Shown here piece by piece: positions 20,663-32,756 of a stretch of DNA of 64,000 bases. Under the pieces are notes generated by a model, which was not told where the DNA came from, did not search any database, and saw only the letters and a program-made list of their open reading frames with translations. The position numbers were made by a program, and so were the translations under genes. Within the stretch, counting starts at the first letter, position 1, and the number at the start of each line of letters is the position of its first letter. This DNA is from Dreissena polymorpha (lineage: Eukaryota > Mollusca > Bivalvia > Myida > Dreissenidae), in NCBI RefSeq assembly GCF_020536995.1, contig NC_068358.1:83147749-83211748 (forward strand), read 5' to 3'.

Positions 20663-21165
20663 ATTTGCGAAGCTCACAAATAATGTAGACGCAATTTTGC
20701 ACATCAGTATGATTAAGCTACGATAGGGCCAGTAACCCATGACTGCCTGTGTGGATAACTGCAGTCAAATTTAGCATACAACAAATGCGTTTGCTCTAAC
20801 CACCTCATCTGTCTGTTCTCATTGGTACACTACATAGTGTGTATTTAACAGCTTGTAAGACAACGTTGGCCGAGTCTAGTGTTTTTCATTGAAATCTGTA
20901 CTTATTGGCTGCTTTCAAGGAAAACGGGGCTTAATGCATGTCAAATAAGATAAGCCTGTGCACACTGATAAGCTGTATCAATGATTTGAAAAAAAGCACA
21001 TCTCGACCTGTGTTTTAAGACGCACTCTTTATAAATTTTAATTGGTTGTGGTAATTTCAAACTTGCGATATAAAAAGCTATAGCATAATTTTGAAAACTG
21101 AGTTGCGTCTAAGATTATACAGCAGCGAACAAATTCAGTGCCTTCAGCGCTTTGATTTGTTTAGG
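20663..21165 (+). mobile_element. Hairpin repeat family Q, fuller copy
   Basis: Starts in a damaged hairpin (GAAGCTCACAAATAATGTAG), passes TAACCCATGACTGCCTGTGT and CTCGACCTGTGTTTTAAGAC, and ends CTTCAGCGCTTTGATTT. GACGCAA near the start and TTGCGTC near the end are inverted partners. Non-coding. Confidence 0.7.
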
Positions 21166-22001
21166 ATTTGGTTGGAGTTGACTCACAAATGATCGTGTAA
21201 ACTCTAACCGCCCACAACAAGTTAAATAATGTACACACCTGGATTGAACATGCATGAATATTTTAGTGTCACAAGGTATGAATTGCAACAGGTGATTGCG
21301 TAATAGAAAAAAGTATATAATAAATCATAACATAATTAAATTATATATAAAATAACATAATTGTACAAAATTATGTAATTTAATATAATGTTATGTTATA
21401 TTATTAAAAGATGAAAATGTCATGGGCAAGGAAAAAGCTAACATGAAAAGTTAAAGAACGATAACCATTTATATAACCATTTGCAATTATCTCAATTATA
21501 ATCTCATGTATACAAAATGAAGAGTAAATTATGGTTTGTATGCAGAAGAAAATGACATGTTTATTGAAAAACATTTGTATAACCTTATAATGGGTACACA
21601 CAATAATTCAAAGGTAACTGAGGATTCCCTCCCAAAACTATTAGAGTTATTGCCTCTAAAAAATATTAAGTGTTGTTACAGCTGGCTATGTAATCCCATC
21701 TAACTCTTAAGAAAGCAATCCTTGTGATTTCCCCGCCTGACATGGCAGCCATGAATCCCATCATTCAAGGCAGCTTGTCTGTCATACAAAACTCCCAGTC
21801 TTCAGCAACCAAGCAGCACAGATTGATATGAGAATTTCTCATTGTTATGGCAATATGAAAGCATTCAGGCGTTTTTAATTTGGAGGAAATATTGAGCGAA
21901 ATTTGGTTGTGTCTATTGTAAATGCATTAATTATTTACTGTAGACTGTGTTAATGCTTTAACAGTTAACATCTTTAACATCTGCCTAATCATACACCATG
22001 A
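21166..22001. other. AT-rich non-coding stretch
   Basis: Simple ATAA/TAAT-rich part at about 21300-21410; the rest shows no supported feature. Confidence 0.4.
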
Positions 22002-22190
22002 GTGACAGTTGAGCTTTGTGAAGTACAGAAGGGCGGACTTGTTTACAAGAGAAAACAATTTCCACAGTGCAGAAGTTGTAATAGTGGAAACTGTGGTAGC
22101 CTAACTAGTAAAGCTGTCACTCAATTCAGTGTGGCTGCACTTGAAGGATTACAATCTGGGAAGAGGATAGTGATTAGGGTATGTTGTCTT
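22002..22190 (+). CDS. Candidate coding exon, unknown product
   Basis: An open frame of about 63 residues with balanced composition (TVELCEVQKGGLVYKRKQF, then CRSCNSGNCGS, then FSVAALEGLQSGKRIVIR) ends at a good donor (AGG|gtatgt). The cysteine spacing CxxCx4C could bind metal. A weak acceptor (ccatgag) precedes it. No homologue recognised and no partner exon found. Could be chance. Confidence 0.25.
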
Positions 22191-22545
22191 CTTTAATTAT
22201 GCCATTTTTTTGGTGGTCTTTCTTGGGATTGTATCAGCATAGAAAAAACTGTTATGCGAACCTTAAATAGAGTATTTCAATAAAGGAATGCGTTAACTGA
22301 TTTTCATGCACTATGCACACAGTTATTGTCAATTCAATGTGATTTAATTCCTCATTATGATCACTTGCACTTTAGGATTTGAATCAACATATTGTTTGGA
22401 AAATGTACATCTAGAAAAATGATAAAAATAATAAATTTTGCAGACTGCAAATTCGTTGTGACTTTGAATGTCTGTATTTGATATGATACTCTAAGGCTGA
22501 ATGATGAACATTTCCAAATATTGAATTGTTAACCCATTAAAGCCT

Positions 22546-22752
22546 AGTGGACTCTCCCATCCTTCTAAATTGGATCAATTTATTTCCAAAATTGGGGATG
22601 TCTAGGATATTTATTTCTATATTTAGAATATTTCTTACAGAAATTCCTTTAAGCAAACAGCGCAGACCCAGATGAGGCGCCGGATTTTGCGGCGTCTCAT
22701 CTGGGTCTACGCTGTTTGCCAAGGCCTTTTTTCTAGACACTAGGCATAAATG
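22546..22752 (+). repeat. Palindrome-centred dispersed repeat, copy 2
   Basis: Same family as 12868-13075: GTGGACTCTCCCATCCTTCT, TTCTTACAGAAATTCCTTTA, centre GATGAGGCGCCGGATTTTGC with its inverted partner, end CTAGGCATAAA. Confidence 0.8.
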
Positions 22753-22885
22753 TTTGAAACATGATATGGTTTACATCATGTGAAAATGGGTCATATGCTG
22801 CCAGGGTAGCTTCATTACCGGCCTGCACATCTGCACAGTCTGGTCAGGAGCTGCGCAAATGAAACCACAAACACCTTGCATTTTT

Positions 22886-23415
22886 TATGTCTCCCACTAT
22901 AGTAGTGGGGGACATCAATTGTTTTTGCCCTGTCTGTTGGTTGCTTGGTCTGTTGGTTGGTTTGCGCCAACTTTAACATTTGCAATAACTTTTGCAATAT
23001 TGAAGATAGCAACTTGATAAGGTCAAGGTCATCCTTCAAGGTCAAAGCAACTTGATAAGGTCAAGGTCATCCTTCAAGGTCAAAGGTCAAATATATGGGT
23101 CAAAATCGCTCATTTAATGTACACTTATGCAATATTTCAATATTCAATATAGCAACTTGATATTTGGCATGCATGTGTATCTCATGGAGCTGCACATTTT
23201 GAGTGGTGAAAGGTCAAGGTCATCCTTCAAGGTCAAATATATGGGTCAAAATTGCTCATGTAATGTCACTTCTGCAATATTGAAGCTAGCAATTTTATAT
23301 TTGACATGCATGTGTATCTCATTGAGCTGCACATTTTGAGTGGTGAAGGGTCAAGGTCATCCTTCAAGGTCAAACTTCATATACAGGGACATAGTGTTTC
23401 ACAAACACATCTTGT
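22886..23415 (+). mobile_element. Hairpin-ended element (family C)
   Basis: 5' hairpin TGTCTCCCACTA-TAG-TAGTGGGGGACA, then CTGTCTGTTGGTTGCTTGG. Core of tandem units with AGCAACTTGATATTTGGCAT, GAGCTGCACATTTTGAGTGG and AAGGTCAAGGTCATCCTTCA. 3' hairpin GTGTTTCACAAACAC, then ATCTTGTTTT. Non-coding. Shares core words with 40203-40625 although the ends differ. Confidence 0.8.
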
Positions 23416-23849
23416 TTTATAGCTAGCATAGACATAGCTCCTGTGGATTCTCTGTTTATACAGCCCTTTAAACAGCTTTGTTTTGGGGCTGTGTCTTTTA
23501 GACTATGTTTGAAGAGTGTCTGCCCCTCACACATTTGTTCATAAACAAATAGAGTGTTCGGAGCATGATTTCTTAAAAGAGGTCATGCACAATTTATTAG
23601 ATTTGACAAGTAATGTGTAGTATGCCACATCCCTGGAGTTGAGCGTTAATGGTCTAAATGTAGATTGATAGATTCTGCAATAATGGAGACAAAGTAAGAT
23701 TCATATCAGTGATCTTTGATTACACAATTAACATCAAAGTAAAGCTGAGTGAAAAGTAATGCAAAATATGTCACATAGAGGACGCAATAATTACAATAAA
23801 TTGACTAATGTCTCCAATTTTTAATTTTTATTTTATTTTATTTTATGAT
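23416..23849. other. Non-coding stretch
   Basis: No supported gene; ends in a TTTTA-rich run near 23820. Confidence 0.4.
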
Positions 23850-23995
23850 GCATGTCTCATCTGGATCTGCGCTGTTTGCTTAAAGGAATTTCTGTAAAAA
23901 ATATTCTAAATATAGAAATAAATATACTAGACATTCCTAATTTTGGAAATAAATTGATCCAATTTAGAAGGATGGGAGAGTCCACTAGGCATAAA
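23850..23995 (-). repeat. Palindrome-centred dispersed repeat, copy 3 (inverted, partial)
   Basis: Reverse-strand match to 22546-22660: GTCTCATCTGGATCTGCGCT, then ATTGATCCAATTTAGAAGGA and GGGAGAGTCCACTAGGCATA. Half of the palindrome is missing. Confidence 0.75.
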
Positions 23996-24174
23996 CATGT
24001 TAAATTAGCCTCCAATTAACAAGGCTGGCAAGAAGACATTCAATGTGCCAAGTCCTGGGAGCCAAGAATACCTTTGCAATATTGTGTGTACCCAGTTTAA
24101 GGTTATACAAATGTTTTTCAAGAAAACATGTCATTTTCTTCTGCATATGGCATTATCATCTTTATGTATAAATG

Positions 24175-25008
24175 CATACATGCCATATTTTTTCAGACCA
24201 ATTCCGGGACATTGAGTTAAATTGTCCGGGACTTTTGCCGATTTTCCGGGACATGTATAAAATGTAGCGATATTTATAGACATATGCATTTTTGGTACTT
24301 TTTTTTGTTTCGCATCGTTAATTGCAAAAGTTCGAAAGCCGATTCGAAATACACTTGATCTATTAACGTCAAATTAAACATTACTACTTCCGATACAAGC
24401 CACGTGTTTTCAGTTTAAGCGTTCTAAATATAGATGGTGACGTCGTTGCGTTATTGTTATTAAGACCGGTGTGTAACGCGTAGTTGTTGATACGCCTTTA
24501 TTCATCTATAACATTTATATAATAAAAAGGATGACGTTTGTATATGCTTATTTTTTTACTCAACTTCTTTGTCGGTTAAACGTGCGAACATAAACTGCTT
24601 TTAATTTTTTACTCAGCTATGTTGGACTTCAGATGTGTGAACAACTATCCTTTGCCCTTACGCAGCGGGAAATAATGACGTAGTAGATTAAAGTCAATTA
24701 ACAACCACATTAAACAATGCCGCCTTTTCGGTTTGACCGCGAACGTGAGACAATCGATATGATAACAATACCCCTGTTAATTGATCGATTTTGACACGTA
24801 GCGTAGTCTGCCTATTCGGGTAGGCATTGTCATGGAGACGCTGCAGATATGCACAGATTCAAGGTGCAGTTAAGCCTAAGATAAGGTACATGTATACATG
24901 TATATGGATTTTGTAAATTCCGGGACATTTGACAGATTTCCGGGACAGCGGGACAAGTTCTTCATTTCCGGGACTGTCCCGGACAATCCGGGACGTATGG
25001 CATGTATG
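24175..25008. mobile_element. TIR element with TCCGGGAC subterminal repeats
   Basis: Both ends start CATACATGCCATA (13 bases). ATAAATG flanks each side exactly (24168-24174, 25009-25015), a 7-bp duplication. TCCGGGAC-type words occur several times near each end in both orientations. 834 bp, no transposase. Superfamily unknown; a duplication of 7 bp does not settle it. Confidence 0.75.
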
Positions 25009-25480
25009 ATAAATGCCATTATAAAATCGCAATGTTTAGTTCTGCCAGAAAACCATGTTGCTGGCCAAGAAAGTAAGTAAAAAAATCTTTCGTCACAGTC
25101 TCATGGGGCCCCTAAAAGTCGTGAGGTCCATATGCAGTTGCATACTCTGTCTAATGGTAATCCAGGACTGTATATGCTTTAACAAATCTGCATATCTTTG
25201 ATTTGTTTCAGGTTAAATGCTGCAATTTGTGCTCCATCATAATCAGATTTTAGTAACTGAATCAAATAAAACACATAATTTATAGAGGTTCAGAAAGCCA
25301 TGTGTGAATGTGAATAATTCTTATGCAATAGTATTGACATTTGAGCTTTTGTGATCACTTTTAATTGGTTGTTCATTGTAAGTAGAACATCATCAACATT
25401 TTCCTTGTTAATACTGCAGTAGCCTCATTTATCACCAAATCTTCATGATGAAACTTTATTAAGAACATCTCGTCTTAACT
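25009..25480. other. Non-coding stretch
   Basis: No supported gene or repeat. Confidence 0.4.
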
Positions 25481-26130
25481 TTATCTCAGCAAAGTAGGAG
25501 GTTTAGTGGGGTCAAAATCTAGGTCACAAGGTCAAATAAAAGGGAAAAGCTTGTGATATTTTAGAGACCACACTGATTGCCAAATCTTCTTGAAACTTGG
25601 GCAGAACATTAGTTTCAAATTTTTACATTTTACATCTATATGAAACTTGGACAGAACATAATTTGTTCCAGATTGTTACATCTTAATGAAACTGGGACAG
25701 AAAATTTGCTCCAGATTGTCACATCTTCATGAAACTTGGGCAGAACATTCGATCCAGATTGTTACATCTTCATGAAACTTGGGCTGAACATTTGCTCCAG
25801 ATTGTCACTTCTTCATGAAACTTGGACAGAACATTTGCTCCAGATTGTCACATCTTCATGAAACTTGGACAGAACATTTGATCCAGATTGTAACATCTTC
25901 ATGAAACTTGGGCAGAACATTTGATCCAGATTGTTACATCTTCATGAAACTTGGACAGAAAATTTGTTTCAATGATATATTAGCAAAGCTTAAAACTGGG
26001 TCATGTGGGGTCGAAAACAAGCACACTAGGTGAAATGAAAGAAACAAATAACACTCTGGATGATGATGAACATGTATTGCCAAATCTTCATGAAACTGGT
26101 CAGAACAATGATACATTGGCTGAGTTTGAA
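25481..26130 (+). repeat. 43-bp tandem repeat
   Basis: About nine units containing CTTCATGAAACTTGG, CAGAACATTTG and TCCAGATTGT, at about 25570-25975, flanked by GGGGTCAAAATCTAGGTCAC. The words are shared with the core of the hairpin element at 26472, so it may be a truncated relative. Confidence 0.75.
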
Positions 26131-26471
26131 ACCTGATCATTTGGATATAAAACTAGCTTACAATTAAAGAAAAGCTGATGCACATTCTAAAGGCCACATG
26201 TTTTTCCCTCTATAATTAACACTCCAGAGGTGCGTTTTTATGTGCAATCTGCATGAAATGGGCTCTGAACATTTGTTCAAATTATTTCTCCTACAAGTGA
26301 GGCATTGGTTCCTTTCTATTGAAAAATATTGCAGTCATGAGGCAATGCAGCTTTTCTTATGTTGCTGTAATAAAAGCCTTCCAACACAATGAGTCACATT
26401 TTTTTTACCAGCCCATCAAAACTTTAAAAATAATCTGTTGTCCTGATTTCTGAGGGATTGCGTTTTTTTTT

Positions 26472-28482
26472 TAGCTCACCTGATTGCTCAGGTGAGCTTT
26501 TGTGACCGGTCTTTGTCTGTCGTATGTCCGTCCGTCCGTCCGTTAACATTTGCTCATAAACACTCTAGAGGCCACATTTCTTATCCCATCTTCATGAAAC
26601 TGGTCAGAAGCTTTTCCCCAATGAAATCTCGTCCGAGTTCGAAACTGGGTTGTACTGGGTCAAAAACTAGGTCACTAGGTCAAAAGAAAGAAAAACCTTG
26701 TCAACACTGTAGAAGTCACATTTCATGCCCAATCTTCATGTAACTTTGTCAAAATGTTTGTCTTAATGATAACTAGGTTGAGTTCAAAAGTGGTTCCGAT
26801 CCGTTGAAAAACATGGCCGCCAGTGGGCAGGGCAGTTTTCCTTATTTGGCTTTAGAGAAACCTTGTAAACACTCTAGAAGTCACAATTTTTGCCCAATCA
26901 TCATGAAAGTTGGTCAAAACATTGGTTCAATTGATGTCTCGGACGAGTTGGAAAATGATAGGATCGGTAAAAAAAAACATGGCTGCCAGTGGGCGGGGAA
27001 TTTTTCTCTATATGTATATAGTGGCAGTTTTCCCTATTTGGCTATAGAGAAACCTTGTTAACACTCTAGAAGTCACAATTTTTGCCCAATCATCATGAAA
27101 GTTGGTCGAAACATTGGTTTTATTGATATCTCGGATGAGTTTGAAAATGGTCGGGATCGGTGAAAAAACATGACCGCCAGTGGGCGGGGCATTTTTCTCT
27201 ATATGTATATAGTGAAAACATGTGAACACAGTAGAAGTCACATTTTTGGCCCAATTTTCATGAAATTTGCTCAGAACATTTGTTTCCTTGATATGAGAGT
27301 TGAGTTCAAAAATGGTTCCGGTCAGATGAATAACATGGCTGCTGGTAGGGGGGCAGTTTTCTCATTATAACCCCCCCACCCAACCCCCCCCCCTTCCTTT
27401 CGAAGAAGAGGGGGTATATTGTTTCGCTCATGTTGGTCCGTCCGTCCACCAGATGGTTTCCGGATGATTACTCAAAGGTCAAGGTCACGGTGACCCAAAG
27501 CAGTAAAATGGTTTCCGGATGATAACTCAAGAACGCTTATGCCTAGGATCATGAAACTTCATAGATACATTGATCATAACTCGTAGATGACCCCTATTGA
27601 TTTTCAGGTCACTAGGTCAAAGGTCAAGGTCACGATGACCCGAAATAGTTAAATGGTTTTCGATAATAACTGAAGAAGGCTTAGGCCTAGGATCATGAAA
27701 CTTTATAGGTACATTGATCATGACTTGTAGATGACCCCTATTGATTTTCAGGTCACTAGGTCAAAGGTCAAGGTCACGGTGACCCCAAATAGTAAAATGG
27801 TTTCCAGATGATAACTCAAGAACGCTTATGCCTAGGATCAGGAAACTTCATAGGTACATTGATCATGACTCGAAGATGACCCCTATTGATTTTCAGGTCA
27901 CTAGGTCAAAGGTCAAGGTCACGGTGACCTGAAATAGTAAATTGGTTTCTGGATGATAACTCAAGAAGGCTTATGCCTAGGATCATGAAACTTCATAGGT
28001 ACAATGATCATGAATCGCAGATGACCCCTATTGATTTTCAGGTCACTAGGTCAAAGGTCAAGGTCACGGTGACCTGAAATAGTAAAATGGTTTCTGGATG
28101 ATAACTCAAGAACGCTTATGCCTAGGTTCATGAAACTTCATAGGTATATTGATCATGACTGGCAGATGACCCCTTTTGATTATCAGGTCACTAGGTCAAT
28201 GGTCAAGGTCACAGTGCCAAAAAACGTATTCACACAATGGCTGTCAAGGTCACGGTGACTCAACTTAGAAAAATGGTTTCCGGATGATAACTCAAGAATG
28301 CTTATGCCTAGGATCATGAAACTTCATAGGTACATTGATAATGTCTCACAGATGAAATAATGCTGAAACTTGACCAGGATGTTTGTCTGGACAATATCTA
28401 GGTCAAGTTTGACATTTGGTAAAGATTGAATGAACCGATTCCTCTCAGGTGAGCGAACTAGGGCCATCTTGGCCCTTTTGTT
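26472..28482 (+). mobile_element. Hairpin-ended element (family A), with a family M insertion
   Basis: 5' hairpin AGCTCACCTGATTGCTCAGGTGAGCT, then CGTCCGTCCGTCCG. Core units of about 140-190 bp contain TTCATGAAACTGGTCAGA and GGTCAAAAACTAGGTCACTA. The 3' hairpin GGGCCATCTTGGCCC ends at TTTTGTTT. A family M element (27376-28345) lies inside it. Non-coding. Confidence 0.75.
27376..28345 (+). mobile_element. Family M element (145-bp units), nested
   Basis: C-run and hairpin CTTTCGAAGAAGAGGGGGTA, then about six units with GATGATAACTCAAGAACGCT, CCTAGGATCATGAAACTTCA and AGGTCACTAGGTCAAAGGTC. Several units have GGTCACGGTGACC. The usual 3' tail is absent or reduced to a partial ACGTATTCACACAATGGCT. 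Confidence 0.75.
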
Positions 28483-29270
28483 TCAAATACTTCACTACCA
28501 TGACTACCTTGGGGTGGCAGCGGAGTGGCTTAGGGCCTTTGGACCTCTTGTTCTGTATTGGTTTCTTTTGCAGCAAGATGGAAAGGATGAATAATTGTTA
28601 TTTATGTGCTTGTTTATTGTCATACAACCATTATATGTAAAGTGACAGCTTGTAACATGAACATTCATCAGACATACATGGCCTTCATTAGAGCTCGATT
28701 AATACACCATCTTTCTTTCGGAATTTTAATTGCCCTTTGCATGTGATGAAAACTTCTCTTTAGCTTTGTGTAAAATCTCTGATCTGTATGAGGCTTCCTG
28801 CTTAATAATTAATATCTCTTAAATTAATTTGATAATTGCCAAAATATGTAATGGATCTACTTCTGTAGAAACGTTTGACTTGCATTTTCTGTTACCATGG
28901 CATTCTTTCAAGTTACAAACACTTAAAGATATCTTGCACATTATAACCCACTAAATTTAAAGGTTTCATACACTTCGTGCTTTGCATAAGTGGTTTGTTT
29001 GTTGTACCGTGGGTAAAGATTAAAATGCAGACATGAAATTTAATATAATGCAAATGTGTTGTAATGAATGTTTTTTATGATAACAGTTGCTATCAAGGAT
29101 ATGAAGTACTTAATGTACCTGACTTAAATACTAACATGTAGAGGTTATCAAGTACTTGAATAAGTGATTATAAAGTCATAATGTAGGCGTTTTTTTACTT
29201 AACTTTTTAGACAGATCCACTAGCCGTATTTTTTGCAATTTCCAAAAAAAAGATGTAAACCTTTTTTTAT
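28483..29270. other. Non-coding stretch
   Basis: AT-rich, no supported gene or repeat. Confidence 0.4.
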
Positions 29271-29373
29271 GCCTTTTTTATGCCCCCTGGTAGGAGTTGC
29301 ATATAGCAGTCAGACTGTACGCACATGCATTATCCCAGTTTTCTCAGAATGCGCCTTGATTGATGACAACCAG
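29271..29373 (+). mobile_element. Truncated 5' end of a hairpin-type element
   Basis: TTTTTATGCCCCCTGGTAGG and GCATATAGCAGTCAGACTGT resemble the 5' ends at 40203 and 32757. The rest is missing; segment duplication copy A begins right after it. Confidence 0.45.
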
Positions 29374-30142
29374 CGAAACACATTCAGGGTTGGGTGAATA
29401 ACTAGTGTTTCTAGATTATTTTTTTGTAAGTCTGTTTGAAACAAAAATTCAATCTAGATGGAACGTGTTGTCCTAGACAAGCCTGTGCAAATTACACAGG
29501 CTAATCTAGGCTGATACTTAAAGCATTTACAGTAAGCACTGTTCTCTTATTGAGCAGCTTATATGTTCAGCAGATACCTGAGTTGCAGGTTGTTTTCTCT
29601 TAATCTGTCATTGTTGTCCAAATTAGTAAGTACAAACTGACTGTCAATAACTGAATGGATGAGAACTGAGAAATAGTGAACCAGAGAGCCATTCTTCAGT
29701 GCAATAATGTGGGTACAAATGAATGTACTTCATATTTATACAAAAGAATTTTATGTGATTTACTATGGCTGTTGGGGACATGAGTTCAATCATTGTGTGA
29801 CCTGGTCAATAGTTAACAGCTTTGAATGCATCAGTTTAAATATAACCTGCCACATAATAACATGTAAATAGTTGTTATTCACTAGAGAGGAAGTGTTTCC
29901 TTAACAACAATATCAGCCCATGTTAAACCAATATAATACACACTGTGGTCAGTTTAATAGTGCAATGTTGTATGTGTTATTGACCTCAGATAATGTGTGT
30001 TATATATTCATATATATTACATTGAATTGATAATTCTTAGAAGTTTCATTTAGTATTCTTATCAGAGAATTAAGGCATAATAAAACAGCTGTGAAGTTTA
30101 TATTGCTATAAAATTAAAATTAAACTGTGTCTTTGGCAAACT

Positions 30143-30366
30143 GGGCTTAATGCATGTGCATTCCAGATAAGCCTGTGGAGTCCGCACAGGCTAATCCAGG
30201 ATGACACTTTCTGCCTAGATTTGATTAGAAGAGACTTCCTTTAAACAAAAAAATTCCGCTCAAGCAGAAAGTGTGGTCCCTGATAAGCCTGTGTTGACTG
30301 CATAGGCTTATCTGGGACAAGACTTTACAACCATTTCATAAAACCCAGTTTTCCAAGAGACTGGGT
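30143..30366. repeat. Palindromic GCCTGTG/CACAGGC dispersed repeat
   Basis: AAGCCTGTGGAGTCCGCACA with GGCTAATCC, and a second inverted pair near 30285-30325, bounded by GGCAAACTGGGCTTAATGCA and ACCCAGTTTTCCAAGAGACT. The boundary words are partly inverted copies. Its partner in copy B is 47065-47288. Confidence 0.7.
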
Positions 30367-30484
30367 CATATAATTTCTTCAGGTGATGTTTTGCCATATT
30401 TCAAGGTGTAAGGGCCAGAACGTGATAAGTGCACTTTTCACACTTTTGAGAAAATCAAAAATAAGGTTTTGAGTAATAATATAT

Positions 30485-31910
30485 TATGCCCCCCTTCAAA
30501 GAAGACGGGGTATATTGCTTTGCACATGTCGGTCGGTCTGTCGGTCCGTTCACCAGGTGGTTTCCGGATGATAACTCAAGAACGCTTAGGCCTAGGATCA
30601 TGAAACTTGATAGGTAGATTGATCATGACTCGCAGATGACCCCTATTGATTTTCAGGTCACAAGGTCACGGTGACCCGAAATAGTAAAATGGTTTCCGGA
30701 TGATAACTCAAGAACGCTTATGCCTAGGATCATGAAACTTGATAGGTACATTGAACATGACTCGCAGATGACCCCTATTGATTTTGAGGTCACTAGGTCA
30801 AAGGTCAAGGTCACGGTGACCCGAAATAGTAAAATGGTTTCCGGATGATAACTCAAGAACGCTTGGGCCTAGGATCATGAAACTTCATAGGTACATTGAT
30901 CATGACTCACAGATGACCCCTATTGATTTTGAGGTCACTAGGTCAAAGGTCAAGGTCACAGTGACCCGAAATAGTAAAATGGTTTCCGGATGATAACTCA
31001 AGAACGCTTATGCCTAGGATCATGAAACTTGGTAGGTAGATTGATACTGTCTGGCAGATGACCCCTATTGATTTTCAGGTCACTAGGTCAAAGGTCAAGG
31101 TCATGGTGACCTGAAATAGTAAAATGGTTTCCGGATGATAACTCAAGAACGCTTATGCCTAGGATCATGAAACTTCATAGTTAGTTTGATCATGACTTGC
31201 AGATGACCCCTATTGATTTTCAGATCACTAGGTCAAAGGTCAAGGTCACGGTGACCCGAAATAGTAAAATGGTGTCCGGATGATAACTCAAGAACCCTTA
31301 TGCCTAGGATCATGAAACTTCATAGGTACATTGATCATGACTGGAAGATGACCCCTATTGATTTTCAGGTCAAAGGTCAAGGTCACGGTGATCCGAAATA
31401 GTAAAATGGTTTCTGGATGATAACTTAAGAATGCTTATGCCTAGGATCATGAAACTTGAAAGGTAGATTGATCATGACTCGCAGATGACCCCTATTGATT
31501 TTGAGGTCACTCTGTCAAAGGTCATGGTCACGGTGACCCGAAATAGTAAAATGGTTTCCGGATGATAACTCAAGAAAGCTTATGCCTAGGATCATGAAAC
31601 TTTATAGGTACATTGATCATGACTGGCAGATGACCCCTATTGATTTTCAGGTCACTAAGTCAAAGGTCAAGGTCACTGTGACCTGAAATAGTAAAATGGT
31701 TTACCGATGATAACTCAAGAAAGCTTATGGCTAGGATCATGAAACTTCAAAGGTACATTGATAATGACTGGCAGATGACCCCTTTTGATTTTCAGGTCAC
31801 TAGGTCAAAGGTCAAGGTCACAGTGACAAGAAACATATTCACACAATGGCTGCCACTTCAACTGACAGCCCATATGCGGGGCATGCATGTTTTACAAACA
31901 ACCCTTGTTT
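30485..31910 (+). mobile_element. Family M element, long (about nine 145-bp units)
   Basis: 5' end TATGCCCCCCTTCAAAGAAG, then GGTCGGTCTGTCGGTCCG. Units start every 145 bp or so (for example 30691 and 30836). At least seven units carry GGTCAnnnTGACC (arms of an inverted repeat with 3-bp spacer), next to AGGTCAAAGGTCA. 3' tail GTATTCACACAATGGCTGCC ... CATGCATGTTTTACAAACAA, ending CCCTTGTTTT. Non-coding. Confidence 0.85.
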
Positions 31911-32458
31911 TGAGGTTATTTTTGTACAAAACAAAATAAGCACTACAATGAAGTAGCCTTTGTAGATTTTTTGTGTACATGGATTTCATGTACAGGACAT
32001 CTTTATGTTATTAAAATGGAATTCAGTTTATTAATATTTTATTTACATAATCTAAACCATTAACAATCAATTTAATTCCATTATAAATGTCTAAACCCAG
32101 TGATGTTTAAGAAATTAGTAAATAACTAGACTATAATTGTTTGAATGATCTCAGATAAGCATTGCATTTAAAAACTATGTTTTCTTGTTTAATAAATCAG
32201 TGTGCAAATTACTAACTGATTAATGAACTGCCAAGGTTAAATGTTCTAGCTGACAGTTGATATACCTACTGCCACAACCTTGACTTGAATTGAAGATGGC
32301 TGTTGAATAATGAATTGCAAATGTAATCCATTCATACAATCTTTTCATCCGAAAAATGTGAATTTGTAAACACATTAAGGCTGAGATTTGGGTTGCTTTT
32401 TTATAAGTCTACATGACTTTTTTTGTTTAAGTTGGCAAGTATTTAAGTATATAAGCCA
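31911..32458. other. Non-coding part of duplication copy A
   Basis: Unique-looking AT-rich DNA that aligns with 47737-48213 in copy B. It supplies the empty sites for two copy B insertions (near 31970 and 32437). Confidence 0.6.
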
Positions 32459-32712
32459 GTCTAAGGGAAAATGGGGTTTAATCACTGTGCGCACAGTGTG
32501 GTACCACATTAGCCTGTGCAGTCTGCACAGGCTAATCAGGGACCACAACTCAATTTGTATTAAATTATTTAAGGGTAAAGATAGTCTGTTCTGTATTTAT
32601 GTCCTGTCAAGGCGGGAAGTACTGTCCCATATTAGCCTGTGGAGAGAGCAGAGGCTCATTTCGTATGACACTTAACGGAAATGCATTAAACCCGGTTTTG
32701 CAAGAGACAGGC
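32459..32712. repeat. Palindromic GCCTGTGCAG dispersed repeat
   Basis: Contains TTAGCCTGTGCAGTCTGCAC with GGCTAATCAGG (a near-perfect palindrome) and ends TTAAACCCGGTTTTGCAAGA. Its partner in copy B is 51488-51737. Confidence 0.7.
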
Positions 32713-32756
32713 TCAAATATAAGGCTTTGAAATAGTTTACTTTTTATGCCCCTGGA

